DNA of 64,000 nt from positions 62,001-126,000 of the forward strand of contig NZ_FOVT01000012.1 in the NCBI RefSeq assembly GCF_900115245.1, written 5' to 3'. Origin of the DNA: Mesorhizobium sp. NFR06 (GTDB lineage: Bacteria > Pseudomonadota > Alphaproteobacteria > Rhizobiales > Rhizobiaceae). Shown piece after piece: positions 8,683 through 16,423 of this stretch (the stretch's first letter is position 1; each line of letters begins with the position of its first letter). Position numbers and translations under genes: made by a program. The notes beneath the pieces are model-generated. The model did no database searches. It was not told where the DNA came from and saw only the letters and a program-made list of their open reading frames with translations.

Positions 8683-8942
8683 CCAGGCCGCGGCTTGCCG
8701 CGCCTGCCGATTTCAGCCGTGACCATACGCGCGAAATGCGAGTGGGGCGATCGGAGTTCGATAAGCTTCGCTCGTTCCAGCGCCGCGTCGCCATAGTATT
8801 CAATCAGCACGCCGGCGGCCTTGGCGGCGTCGGCCCTCAACCGGCCGAAATCGGCCGACCCACCGGCGCTCGAGGGCTCGCTCCTGGCAATCACGTCAAG
8901 CATGGCTTGAAGCTTGTCAGGAGTGCCGCCCTCATCGTGCAT
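8676..8942 (-). CDS. Conserved small hypothetical protein
   Basis: Unrecognised 88-residue soluble protein (starts MHDEGGTPDKLQAMLDVIAR). It is mostly alpha-helical by composition, Ala/Arg-rich, with no signal peptide or membrane segment. The ATG at 8942 was chosen because the preceding in-frame residues look non-coding, though its ribosome site is weak. Its TAG stop falls in the end of an interspersed repeat, so the C-terminus may have been altered when the repeat inserted. It faces away from the small gene at 9097. Confidence 0.45.
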   Translation of the reverse strand: MHDEGGTPDKLQAMLDVIARSEPSSAGGSADFGRLRADAAKAAGVLIEYYGDAALERAKLIELRSPHSHFARMVTAEIGRRGKPRPGS

Positions 8943-9096
8943 GGTCGCTGTCCGATTGGGCGCGCAAAATATCGACATTTCCGCGCAATGTCCAACAGGT
9001 TGGTACAACCGAGTACAGCTTCACCGCGAGCGGGGCCACAATGTTCATACAAGCATAGTGGGTCAAAATTTCCGCGCCGACATTTGGGGGGCACCC

Positions 9097-9291
9097 ATGG
9101 ACCAGCCTAGCAAAATGGAAAACCTGCAATTTGCGCAGGGCATCTTGCGGGAGCTTCGCCAGAAGGCGGAAGCCGATGGCGAGAAGCTCCTGACATATCT
9201 TATCGACATGGCTTATCTCGAGGCCAGCGACCGTATCCGTGCCCATTGGATCGGCAGCCAAGAGCAGGAAGGCCGCCGCGCCAAGGGCTGA
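9097..9291 (+). CDS. Small hypothetical helical protein
   Basis: 64 residues, MDQPSKMENLQFAQGILREL then a charged amphipathic helix and LLTYLIDMAYLEASDRIRAH. No cysteines, signal or membrane segment. Such short acidic/basic helical proteins are frequent in rhizobia and unassigned. The ATG follows a TTGGGGGG run that can serve as ribosome site. Function unknown. Confidence 0.5.
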   Translation: MDQPSKMENLQFAQGILRELRQKAEADGEKLLTYLIDMAYLEASDRIRAHWIGSQEQEGRRAKG

Positions 9292-9417
9292 CAGGCAAAA
9301 GGCAATTCCAGCAAAAACGCGTTGCGGTTTCCGTTCGGACTTGAGCCAAAACAGATAGATGGAGCGGTTTCTTCACGGCCGCGAACGATGCACCTTTGTG
9401 GCGGCTAAGGCGGGAAC

Positions 9418-9454
9418 GAAAAAAAGCCCGCCATGCCTTCCGGCGTGGCGGGCT
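9418..9454 (-). terminator. Rho-independent terminator for msrA
   Basis: Perfect hairpin AGCCCGCCA / TGGCGGGCT with additional inner pairing; on the minus strand it is followed by a run of seven T. It lies about 140 bases beyond the msrA stop codon, across the repeat at 9474-9575. Confidence 0.8.
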
Positions 9455-9473
9455 GACCTCAAGTCGCGGAGAC

Positions 9474-9575
9474 TAAAGCGCGTCGCGCTGAACCCGATTC
9501 AGGTGACGCGCCTTTCAATCTTCGTATTGATGCATGTCATTGACCCAGAACCGCTGTCTAGGCGACATCCATTAT
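9474..9575. repeat. RIME-like interspersed repeat, TGATGCATGTC family
   Basis: Two palindromic blocks: TAAAGCGCGTCGCGCTGAA paired with GACGCGCCTTT, then TTGATGCATGTC paired with GGCGACATCCATTA. A better preserved copy is at 27554-27660. The layout matches the rhizobial intergenic mosaic elements; the name is an inference. Confidence 0.8.
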
Positions 9576-9594
9576 GTTGGACAGGCCGGCCGGT

Positions 9595-10116
9595 CTATGA
9601 CGCGGCGGCCTTCTGGCGGACCGGAAGCTTCCACCCCGGACGCACGAAATGACAGGTATAACCGTTGGGGTAATGTTCGAGATAGTCCTGGTGCTCGGGC
9701 TCCGCTTCCCAGAACGGCCCGACCGGAGCGAGCTCGGTCACGACCTTGCCGGGCCACAGGCCGGAGGCGTCGACGTCGGCGATAGTGTCCTCGGCGATCT
9801 GTTTCTGCTCATCGCTGGTGTAGAAAATCGCCGACCGATAGCTCATGCCGACATCGTTGCCCTGGCGGTTCTTCGTCGTCGGATCATGGATCTGGAAAAA
9901 GAATTCGAGCAGCGTGCGAAAATTGGTCCTGGCCGGATCATAGACGATCTCGATCGCCTCGGCATGGGTGCCGTGGTTGCGGTAAGTGGCATTGGGAACG
10001 TCGCCACCGCTATAGCCTACGCGCGTCGAAACCACGCCGGGCAAGCGCCGGATCAGATCCTGCATGCCCCAAAAACAGCCGCCGGCAAGAACGGCGCGTT
10101 CGGTGGATAAAGCCAT
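9595..10116 (-). CDS. msrA: Peptide-methionine (S)-S-oxide reductase MsrA
   Basis: Cytoplasmic repair enzyme that reduces methionine-S-sulfoxide in proteins, normally with thioredoxin. The 173-residue protein carries the catalytic motif GGCFWGMQDLIRRLPGV (residues 13-29, Cys15), the family stretch YSGGDVPNATYRNHGTHAEA and later NDVGMSYRSAIFY. EHYPNGYTCHFVRPG near the C-terminus contains the only other cysteine and may act in recycling. The ATG at 10116 is preceded by an ideal AAAGGAGGT ribosome site. Monocistronic; terminator at 9418-9454. Confidence 0.97.
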   Translation of the reverse strand: MALSTERAVLAGGCFWGMQDLIRRLPGVVSTRVGYSGGDVPNATYRNHGTHAEAIEIVYDPARTNFRTLLEFFFQIHDPTTKNRQGNDVGMSYRSAIFYTSDEQKQIAEDTIADVDASGLWPGKVVTELAPVGPFWEAEPEHQDYLEHYPNGYTCHFVRPGWKLPVRQKAAAS

Positions 10117-10360
10117 GTCACACCTCCTTTGAATTGCTCCATAGATAGGCGTTGTGGCCTGCTTCTTCCAGCGGCTCGAGCGCCTAAGGGAGTCAGCGGT
10201 GCGGCAAGCGTTGCGGTTGATCGATGAACCGATAGCCGGAGCCTCGGCCATGACGGCACTGCGCTGGAGCCACCCTGTAGCGCCGCATGCCAGTCACCAG
10301 CGCCTGATCACTTCTCCATCGTCGGCTTGATCTTCCGAACAACGAGCTCAAACAGGACAT

Positions 10361-10447
10361 CGGAAAGGCGGCGATGATTTCGGCGCGCTGCTGAGGCGAA
10401 TAGTGGCCGGCATCGTCGATGGTCATGAAGGTGACGTGGCGGGTCAT
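10361..10447 (-). pseudogene. Fragment of phage terminase large subunit (middle segment)
   Basis: 29 codons read RHVTFMTIDDAGHY and SPQQRAEIIAAFP, then lose similarity. From memory of phage large terminases this segment (x-T-M-T-I-x-D-A-x-H-Y, then helix Q-R-A-x-I-I-A-x-Y/F-P) follows directly after the ATPase core ending near GMSDVVLRFL, which is exactly where the larger fragment at 12528-13226 stops matching. Same strand and order. What follows downstream (to 10193) is open but unrecognisable. Read as the displaced second piece of one gene. Confidence 0.6.
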
Positions 10448-10455
10448 GGCAACTC

Positions 10456-10618
10456 CAGTTCCTCGCCCCGACGCAAGTGGGGGAGAGGCGGCGCGGCGAA
10501 GCCGCGACGGAGCGGGGCCGCGCTTTGATGAAAGAACACGAGTGAGAAAGCCGCGCCCTACGAAGCCCCCTCTCCGGCTGCTGCGCGGCGTTTCGCGCGG
10601 GGCGAGGAACTCGCGTTT
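10456..10618. repeat. Interspersed GC-rich repeat between terminase fragment and bestrophin gene
   Basis: Bounded by CCTCGCCCCGACGCAAGTGG on the left and CGCGCGGGGCGAGGAACTCG on the right, so the CCTCGCCCC / GGGGCGAGG ends are inverted. About 160 bases, no gene. It is distantly like the CTCCCC repeats elsewhere in the window. Confidence 0.6.
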
Positions 10619-10619
10619 T

Positions 10620-11618
10620 TCACATCGCGATGTCGTTCACCGGCGCCAGCGGCGCGGGAAGGTCCGTCTCCCCAAGCCCGCGGCGCAACTCAATCTCGAT
10701 GTCGCGGCAGATCTGCGAGATGGGCACGTCGTTGGCGTTGCCTTCGAAGGGATTGGCGCTGCTTTCGCCGACAAGGTCGAGCGACATATACGCCCAGCCG
10801 AGCAGCGCGCTGAACGGGATCGTCAACCAGATCGCGACGGCCCCGAGCGTCCCCCCAAGCTTGCCCATGTCGGCGAAGACCGGGACCATGCCAAAAGGCA
10901 GCAAGGTGCAGAAGATCATCATGAATATCGTGCTGACGATCGCATATTGGCGCGGATAGGGATTGTTCTTGATGCGGTCGCAGCGCGCCTGCTGATCATG
11001 GAAGTCGCGGATGAGTTTCATCAGTTCGGAATAGACCGGGGCCGGCACGGCGGCGTTCTTGAGCAAGCCGTTGACCGTGGCCGATTGCTGTTCCAGCAGC
11101 GCGAGCGCCGGCTGCGGCGCTTTCAGCACGCCTTCGGCTTCCGCGCCGAGCAGCCCGCGCAATTCATCGCCAAGCGAGCCCTTGTCTTCCTGGACCTGAT
11201 AGCGGCGCCGGTATTCGAGATTGGCCGCGCGCGCCAGCGACTCCCATGGCATCGGCCGGCGCAGCGAAAAACGCAGCGCTGCCAGCCAGGCAAGGTGGCG
11301 ATAGATGAGCTGCCGCGCCGTCGCGGCATCGGTGAATTCCCGGCAGAAGTTCGACCACAGCCGGCTACTCGCGGTGATTTGCGAAAACGACTGCAGCGCC
11401 TCGTTGCTGCGGGTGAAGACCTGCGAATTCTTGAAGCCGGCCACCAGCGACACCGTGGTGCCGAGCACCAGCACGGCCGACCATGGCACCGAAAAGCCGG
11501 CGGTCGCCGGCAGGCGGTAGGTTGCGATGGCCAGGCCGCTTATCACGACCATGTAGATGACGCTGCGCCGCGACCAAAGCGCGAAATCCAGCAGCCTGTA
11601 CGATCGGCCTACATACAT
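10620..11618 (-). CDS. Bestrophin-family anion channel
   Basis: Inner-membrane chloride/anion channel-like protein of the bacterial bestrophin (YneE/UPF0187) family, 332 residues. Helices are visible at about residues 18-38 (SVIYMVVISGLAIATYRL), 48-66, 228-250 and 262-285. The C-terminal signature GWAYMSLDLVGESSANPFEG, then NANDVPISQICRDIEIELR, matches the conserved cytoplasmic region with the acidic E/D cluster. GAGGGG stands ahead of the ATG. The gene lies between two pieces of a phage terminase gene and is flanked on both sides by repeats, suggesting that it arrived as an insertion or was brought here by rearrangement. Confidence 0.88.
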   Translation of the reverse strand: MYVGRSYRLLDFALWSRRSVIYMVVISGLAIATYRLPATAGFSVPWSAVLVLGTTVSLVAGFKNSQVFTRSNEALQSFSQITASSRLWSNFCREFTDAATARQLIYRHLAWLAALRFSLRRPMPWESLARAANLEYRRRYQVQEDKGSLGDELRGLLGAEAEGVLKAPQPALALLEQQSATVNGLLKNAAVPAPVYSELMKLIRDFHDQQARCDRIKNNPYPRQYAIVSTIFMMIFCTLLPFGMVPVFADMGKLGGTLGAVAIWLTIPFSALLGWAYMSLDLVGESSANPFEGNANDVPISQICRDIEIELRRGLGETDLPAPLAPVNDIAM

Positions 11619-11689
11619 TTTTCGAACCCCTCACGGCATGCAAATCGCGCGATTTGCGCTTCAGGCGCACCATAAGGGCTGGAAATGGT

Positions 11690-11825
11690 TTTGACAGGGG
11701 GCGGTCTGGCATCTCCCTTGCGGGAGAAGGTGAATCGGTGCGCAGCGCCGAGACGGGAGGGATGTTCCAGCGGAGTGAGACAGCGGCACCGCCTTCGGCG
11801 ACACCTTCCCACAAGGGGAGAATGG
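11690..11825. repeat. Interspersed repeat, CTCCC-GCGGGAGAAGG type
   Basis: GCATCTCCCTTGCGGGAGAA at the left and ACCTTCCCACAAGGGGAGAA at the right are inverted-repeat hairpins, about 110 bases apart. No gene in between. Similar in style to the MITE-like elements at 12297, 19610, 47647 and 54310. Confidence 0.6.
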
Positions 11826-11833
11826 AAGTGGCG

Positions 11834-12184
11834 CTAGCCCTTATATCCTTCGTTGACGCAGTCGTTCTTCCAGGCCCAGTCGAAATCGGCCTGCGACATG
11901 GAATGCCCGAGGCCCGGTTCGACGTAAGGGCCGGCGCCGTCGATATAGACGATGAATCGCGCCTCCTTGGTGAAGATGCCGACCTTGCTTCTGACGACGC
12001 CGCAGGTCTGGCCGGTCGCGCTGTCGCCGGTAAGGCCGACGCGCGAGAAGGTCGCCGCCGGATCGTTGATCAGGCCGCGCATCCTGGCTTCGGCGGAAGC
12101 GATCGCATCGGCGCGCCAGTCGCCGCTCGAGCCGGTGCAGGCCGAGAGCAGCGCGCAGGCAAGAAGCAGTTCTGGCAGTCGCAT
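11834..12184 (-). CDS. Putative lipoprotein of unknown function
   Basis: 116-residue protein with a lipoprotein signal: MRLPELLLACALLSAC, lipobox LLSAC, Cys16 being the likely lipidated residue. The mature domain (ATFSRVGLTGDSATGQTCG then GVVRSKVGIFTKEARFIVYI) looks like a small beta-rich domain, with two further cysteines possibly disulfide-linked. Homologous small lipoproteins of unknown function occur in rhizobia. GGAG eight bases before the ATG supports the start. It lies downstream of a repeat and upstream of the bestrophin gene on the same strand, within the gap of the broken terminase gene. Confidence 0.65.
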   Translation of the reverse strand: MRLPELLLACALLSACTGSSGDWRADAIASAEARMRGLINDPAATFSRVGLTGDSATGQTCGVVRSKVGIFTKEARFIVYIDGAGPYVEPGLGHSMSQADFDWAWKNDCVNEGYKG

Positions 12185-12296
12185 GTCGGCTCCGGATCGC
12201 GGCCGGAGGCTACTCCACCTTCGGTTGCGTCCAAAGCGACATCGCAAATCATGGTTTCGGCGCGGTTTCAGGTCACGAAAGGCGCCGTCGGCTAAG

Positions 12297-12482
12297 CTGC
12301 AGATCTCCCCACTTGTGGGGGAGATGTCCGGCAGGACACAGGGGGGGCGCGAAGGAACGCGACTTTTCCACTTTAGGGCGTTCGTCACCGGGTTGAGAGT
12401 GCAGATCAGCACCTCGGTAGGCAGGCGGGACAGCGCCCCCCTCTGCCCTGCCGGGCATCTCCCCCACAAGGGGGAGATCGGA
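12297..12482. repeat. MITE-like long inverted repeat element, CTCCCC family (copy 1)
   Basis: About 185 bases. Left end GATCTCCCCACTTGTGGGGG followed by AGATGTCCGGCAGGACA; right end GCCCTGCCGGGCATCTCCCC followed by CACAAGGGGGAGATC. The two ends are inverted copies enclosing about 80 variable bases. No coding capacity. Confidence 0.75.
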
Positions 12483-12527
12483 CGTCGCGTCGGCCTTCGC
12501 CAATCTTCAATACTGCACCAAAACGAA

Positions 12528-13226
12528 TCAAGACTGGCTTATTTGAACCTGCCGTTCGCCGATCTCGTCCGCATTCAAAAACCTGAGCACCACATCGCTC
12601 ATGCCGAGCAGCGGCGTGAAGGTGACGATGGTTATGCCGTTCGTGGCGTTGGTGCGGGTCAGACCCTCGGAATAGATATCCATTGGCGGCTCCTCGTCGA
12701 ACCAGACGCCGTGCAGCGTCTCGCCCTGCCATTTCTCGCGGCCCTTCTCGTAGGACTTGAAGGAGAGCACGCTTTCGCCGGCCTGGACATCGCCGCCACC
12801 GCCCCAGCGCACGACGACGCTGTCCAGCGCACCGGGCGCGCCGCGGCCCATCACCGTGTCGGCGATCGCGTCGGCCGGGATCATGCCGGTGCCCCATTCG
12901 CCCTGTCGCTGCGGCGGTCCGACCAGCACGCGCTGCGGATTGTCACGCGTGCCCTCGCCGGTGACGCCGGCGGCCCAGAGCCGCACCGGCTGAGCGAACG
13001 TCTTGCCCACCCACCAGTCGGGATAGCGGCCGGTGAGGTGCATGGCCCACTCGGCGCCGCCTGCCCTGGTCTTGCCGAGCTGGTTGCCGGCCATGAACAG
13101 GCGCTCGCGGTTCGTCGCCCCCGCCGCGTGAAATTCAGCCTGGCGTTTGTACGGCGTGTAGGCAGCAAGCCGATTGTTACGACGTCTCCGTTCCAGTTCC
13201 TCGAGCAGCGCCAGGTAGGTCAGCAT
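12528..13226 (-). pseudogene. Truncated phage terminase large subunit (ATPase part)
   Basis: Motor ATPase of phage or gene-transfer-agent DNA packaging. The 232 residues carry Walker A MAGNQLGKTRAG near residue 46, Walker B GVWFDEEPP near residue 172 and the coupling motif region IVTFTPLLGMSDVVLRFL. After that the frame ends in about 15 unrelated residues, so the nuclease domain (normally another 180-200 residues) is missing; a further piece lies at 10361-10447. The start at 13226 has AAGGA in place. The gene overlaps the small upstream gene by 50 bases, as in intact packaging modules. Without nuclease it cannot package DNA; regarded as a remnant. Confidence 0.8.
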
Positions 13227-13590
13227 TTCCTTCGAGGAACGGCCTGAGGCTCGTTTCGAGGCCACGGATGCGGCTGCGGATCTCCTCATCGCTCAACTGC
13301 TCGAGACTGGTTCTATCGGCATCGACACGTTCCGAAAAATCCTTGGGCAGCAGCGTCAGCACGACCTTCAGATACTGGTCGGGCTTTTCCGCCCTGACCG
13401 CGGCGATGACGCCGGCGCCATGAGCGCGGAAATCGGCGCGCAGGGCTGCCGCGAAGTCGTCGCCCAGCGTCTTTTTCGAGCGCTTCGGGCGGGTGGAAAT
13501 GGCGGCCCCGACGTGAGGAACAGCCGGCTTTCGCCTCGCCCGCTTGGCGCCAACGGGTTTGCGCCGCACGGCCTTGTTTTCGTCAACCAT
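13177..13590 (-). CDS. Terminase-associated small phage protein
   Basis: 137-residue basic protein directly upstream of the terminase gene, where phages carry small terminase or helper genes. The N-terminal 40 residues are Lys/Arg-rich (RRKPVGAKRARRKPAVPH), then KKTLGDDFAAALRADFRAHG and KPDQYLKVVLTLLPKDFSER, a pattern I associate with phage proteins next to large terminase genes in rhizobia. The last 17 codons overlap the terminase start. Its start overlaps the stop of the preceding gene by eight bases, indicating translational coupling. Exact role is inferred from position. Confidence 0.6.
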   Translation of the reverse strand: MVDENKAVRRKPVGAKRARRKPAVPHVGAAISTRPKRSKKTLGDDFAAALRADFRAHGAGVIAAVRAEKPDQYLKVVLTLLPKDFSERVDADRTSLEQLSDEEIRSRIRGLETSLRPFLEGNADLPGAARGTGTETS

Positions 13591-14083
13591 GGGCTACGGC
13601 GTTGGATGGCACGGCCTTTGCCGCCTTGCGGACCTTGCGCGCGGGTTTCCTGCGCGGCTTGGCGCGGGCCGGTTTCGGTAATGCCTGGTCGAATGGGCTG
13701 GACGCAGTCTCGCCAATCGCCAAGGCCGGTGGGACAGCGCCCCCCTCTGTCCTGCCCTTCCTCCGCAGCAGCTGCGCTGCAGCCGCGGAGGGCGGACCGG
13801 ACATCTCCACCATTTGGGGGGAGATTGGCAGCTCCAGCGCCGGTGCTGCTTTCAGCATCGCACTGGCCGCAGCGATCGCCGAATGATCCAGGCCCTGGTG
13901 CGGAAAGCCGAAACGGGCAACGGCATCGACCGTGCCGCCGCGCACCATGCCGATGCGCACGCCCGGCGCGACCTGCTCGATGCGGCCGGAGCCGTGCGGC
14001 AGGCCTGCGCCCTCAAATTCGCCGATGGCGCTGACGATCTCGGCGCCGTCATCGCCGGTGATGATGGTGGCGTAACGTGGCAT
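13583..14083 (-). CDS. Phage-module hypothetical protein with an in-frame repeat insertion
   Basis: 166-residue protein, first of the three-gene packaging remnant. Residues 1-84 (PRYATIITGDDGAEIVSAIG onward) look like an intact small domain. Residues about 85-128 (LPISPQMVEMSGPP then AAQLLRRKGRTEGGAVPPAL) are the translation of an interspersed CTCCCC repeat, whose peptide ISP-QxGEMxGR-xEGGAVPPA recurs wherever this repeat is read in that frame. Residues 135-166 are Lys/Pro/Ala-rich. The frame survived the insertion. Function unknown. Confidence 0.55.
   Translation of the reverse strand: MPRYATIITGDDGAEIVSAIGEFEGAGLPHGSGRIEQVAPGVRIGMVRGGTVDAVARFGFPHQGLDHSAIAAASAMLKAAPALELPISPQMVEMSGPPSAAAAQLLRRKGRTEGGAVPPALAIGETASSPFDQALPKPARAKPRRKPARKVRKAAKAVPSNAVAHG
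13736..13834. repeat. CTCCCC-family repeat inside a coding sequence
   Basis: GACAGCGCCCCCCTCTGTCC at the left, then a GC-rich inverted insert CCTCCGCAGC...GCGGAGG, and GGACATCTCCACCATTTGGG at the right ending GGGAGATTGGCAG. It is the same unit as the free-standing copies at 45620, 53605 and 54310 and lies wholly within the gene at 13583-14083. Confidence 0.75.
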
Positions 14084-14172
14084 GGGGGCCTCGTGTTACA
14101 GGCAAATGGTGAGGCGGCGTTTCTTTGCGCCCGCTCTGTCGTGCCGGCGCTTCCAGCGAATGGATGGCACGC

Positions 14173-14200
14173 AAAAAACAAAACCCGCCGGGCGGCGGGT
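14173..14200 (-). terminator. Rho-independent terminator, leftward
   Basis: Stem ACCCGCC / GGCGGGT with loop GGGC; on the minus strand it is followed by a T-rich run (TTTTGTTTTTT). It points left and lies 90 bases upstream of the phage remnant genes, so it would end transcription of a leftward gene no longer present between here and 14326. Confidence 0.7.
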
Positions 14201-14265
14201 CGCTGGCGCAAATCAGCACCATGAATAAAATCATAGCATGACTGCCCTCACCCGGCAACACCGTA

Positions 14266-14281
14266 TAGGCAAATTTTCCTA
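14266..14281. repeat. 16-bp near-palindromic direct repeat, left copy
   Basis: TAGGCAAATTTTCCTA, identical to 17022-17037. Fourteen of its 16 positions are also symmetric. The two copies bracket 2.74 kb containing the transposase and hypothetical genes. Confidence 0.7.
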
Positions 14282-14325
14282 AGTACGGGCGATTTCATAG
14301 ATTTGCGGCATAGGGGACACCGCAA

Positions 14326-15296
14326 ATGCAACTCACTCACCCGATCTTCACCGACGCCGAAGCCGCCCGAGAACACCTTGAGGCGCAGCGCTGGCCGCAT
14401 GGCCCAAACTGCCCGCATTGCGGCAATGCTCGCGCCGACCGCATAAAGAAGATGGAAGGCAAGGCTCATCGTCCCGGCCTGTACAACTGCATGGAATGCC
14501 GCGAACGGTTCACTGTCACTGTCGGCACCGTTTTCGAGCGCTCCAAGGTCGCCTTGAACAAGTGGCTTCTGGCTACGTTCCTCATGGCTTCGTCAAAGAA
14601 GGGCATGAGCGCGCACCAGTTGCACCGTATGCTTGGCGTCACCTACAAGACCGCTTGGTTCATGGCTCACCGCATTCGCGAAGCCATGAAGGAAGACGTT
14701 AAGTCGTCCGGCCCACTTGGTGGCGAAGGCAAGACAATCGAGGCCGACGAAACCTACATCGGCAAGCGCGACGTTCCCTACGTCTCACCGCAGCGCAAGG
14801 GCCGTCCCTTCCTCAAGAGGGGCAAAAGCGGCGGCGCACAGAAGCGTACTGTTGTCGCCTTGGTCGAGCGTGGCGGTTCCGTCCGTTCCTTCCATGTCCA
14901 GCACGCCACCAAGGACATCGTGCGCGATATTCTGGTCCGCACAACGCCGACCGCAAATCGACGCTCTACACCGACGAAAGCCGCCTCTACACCACGACTG
15001 GCGAGGAATACGCCAAGCATGAGACGGTCAACCACTACCGCAAGGAATACACTCGCGGCGAAGTCCACACCAACACGATTGAGAACGTGTTCTCGGTCTT
15101 CAAGCGCGGCATGGTCGGCGTCTACCAGCATTGCGGCGAAGCTCACTTGCATCGCTACCTTGCCGAGTTTGATTTCCGCTACAATCGCCGCGCCGCGCTC
15201 CAGATCACCGGCAACGAGCGCCACGACCAGTTGCTCGCCAAGATCGAAGGCAAGCGCCTCACCTATCGGCGGATTGGTGAAGCCAGTCACGCCTAA
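14326..15296 (+). pseudogene. IS1595-family (ISXO2-like) transposase with a frameshift
   Basis: DDE-type transposase. N-terminal zinc ribbon NCPHCGNARADRI ... YNCMECRERF near residues 27-60, helix-turn-helix-like KWLLATFLMASSKKGMSAHQ, then the catalytic core opening TIEADETYIGKRDVPYVS. Just after DIVRDILVR the frame breaks: the continuation NADRKSTLYTDESRLY, TRGEVHTNTIENVFSVFKRG and MVGVYQHCGEAHLHRYLAEF is in another frame. One missing base at about 14941 explains it (expected VRHNADRKS). The original frame runs on to 15345 with meaningless residues. As read, the enzyme lacks its second and third catalytic acids. Confidence 0.88.
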
Positions 15297-15355
15297 GCAG
15301 AAAGCGCGAGCGCTTTTGCGTAGAAAAATGCGTCACCGTAGGTGAAGCTCGCTCC

Positions 15356-16138
15356 TCATTTGTCCTTTGGCTCTGCTGCTTTGCTGATGGATTCAATCCG
15401 CGAAATTAGTGGCTCCTGAGAGAACCCCACGAACGCGCCAAATATGAAAGCTGAGAGGCCATTCGCATCAAATTGCGACAGGCGGACTTCGCCTATTGCG
15501 ATCTCGAAAACGCCCGCTTTCAGGAAGGCGCCAGTCAGGAAAAGTAGTATCAATGCGAATATGGCCCTCATGGGAGGGGTAAACCGGTCGGCATCAATTG
15601 CATGAAGATCAAAAAACGTCACAGCGCGGCACCGCAGGAAAGATGAGAACGCAAGACCAGCGAGAAGGCCGGGCAATACCATGGCCAGCGCTGGCTGAAT
15701 TACCAAAAGTGTCTGATCTGGCCCAATCAGGTAGCGGGCAGCCAATACAGCCAGCAGACCGAAGATCCCAACACCAAGCAGGATCGAGAAAAGCCATCCA
15801 ACGATCTTCCGCATATGCTCGCTAATCATTCGGCCTTTCTCCGTGTCGAAGATTCGCTGTTGCAGGTTGTGGAGAGTGTCGATGCCAAGATCGGGCTGAG
15901 CCGTTTCGCCAACCAAACCGTATTGAGAAAGGCCGAGGAGTTCTTTGTAATACACTATGAAACGCTGATCGGCTGGCTGAAACATGCCTCGCAGAACCAT
16001 AAGCGTGCGCTCGGCTTCATGCTTCAGAAGCCCTTGCTCTGGAGGTACTTCAGTTGCGTCTTTCGTAAGCTGAAAGGCAATGTCGTAGGGGTGCTCCGCA
16101 TCCTTAGGATACGGAGATACAACATATCGTCCCGTCAT
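15356..16138 (-). CDS. Membrane protein of unknown function
   Basis: 260 residues. The first 118 are soluble (PYDIAFQLTKDATEVPPEQG, then an amphipathic part with FIVYYKELLGLSQYGLVG); four or five hydrophobic helices follow: IVGWLFSILLGVGIFGLLAV, LLVIQPALAMVLPGLLAGLA, AIFALILLFLTGAFLKAG and GLSAFIFGAFVGFSQEPLI. Not recognised. It starts seven bases after the stop of the small gene at 16146, so the two form an operon. Base composition is visibly less GC-rich than neighbours, suggesting acquisition with the transposase region. Confidence 0.65.
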   Translation of the reverse strand: MTGRYVVSPYPKDAEHPYDIAFQLTKDATEVPPEQGLLKHEAERTLMVLRGMFQPADQRFIVYYKELLGLSQYGLVGETAQPDLGIDTLHNLQQRIFDTEKGRMISEHMRKIVGWLFSILLGVGIFGLLAVLAARYLIGPDQTLLVIQPALAMVLPGLLAGLAFSSFLRCRAVTFFDLHAIDADRFTPPMRAIFALILLFLTGAFLKAGVFEIAIGEVRLSQFDANGLSAFIFGAFVGFSQEPLISRIESISKAAEPKDK

Positions 16139-16145
16139 TGTGGGG

Positions 16146-16358
16146 TTACTTCCCGCAGCAGGGGCAAATATCGGGAGCGAAAGAAATAGTAGTATCGCTC
16201 TTTATCTGGCGATTTGCGATTGAGTTTCCCAACTCGCGCTCTAACCGCTCGGCGATGTCAGCAACTGCATTCCCTGTGCTGGTGCTAGTCGCTATCTGCC
16301 CGGTTCTAGCCTGCCTGGAAAACTCCCGAAGCATTTTCCGAAAACGATCAACTTGCAT
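16146..16358 (-). CDS. Small hypothetical protein ending in CPCCGK
   Basis: 70 residues: MQVDRFRKMLREFSRQARTG, an acidic helix IAERLERELGNSIANRQIKS and a C-terminal DICPCCGK that could hold a metal ion. GGGAGGGGTTA directly before the ATG is a strong ribosome site and the main reason to accept the gene. It is the first gene of a pair with the membrane protein at 15356. Function unknown; the unusual C-terminal cysteine cluster is the only lead. Confidence 0.6.
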   Translation of the reverse strand: MQVDRFRKMLREFSRQARTGQIATSTSTGNAVADIAERLERELGNSIANRQIKSDTTISFAPDICPCCGK

Positions 16359-16423
16359 TAACCCCTCCCTTGAAACTAGTTCAGAAGGGTACGCTAAAGC
16401 GTTTCTGGAACCAAGGCTATTCG

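Noticed and set aside
10193..10360. Continuation of the terminase fragment toward msrA
   Set aside because: After IIAAFP the translated sequence has no terminase nuclease motif in any frame; not included in the pseudogene.
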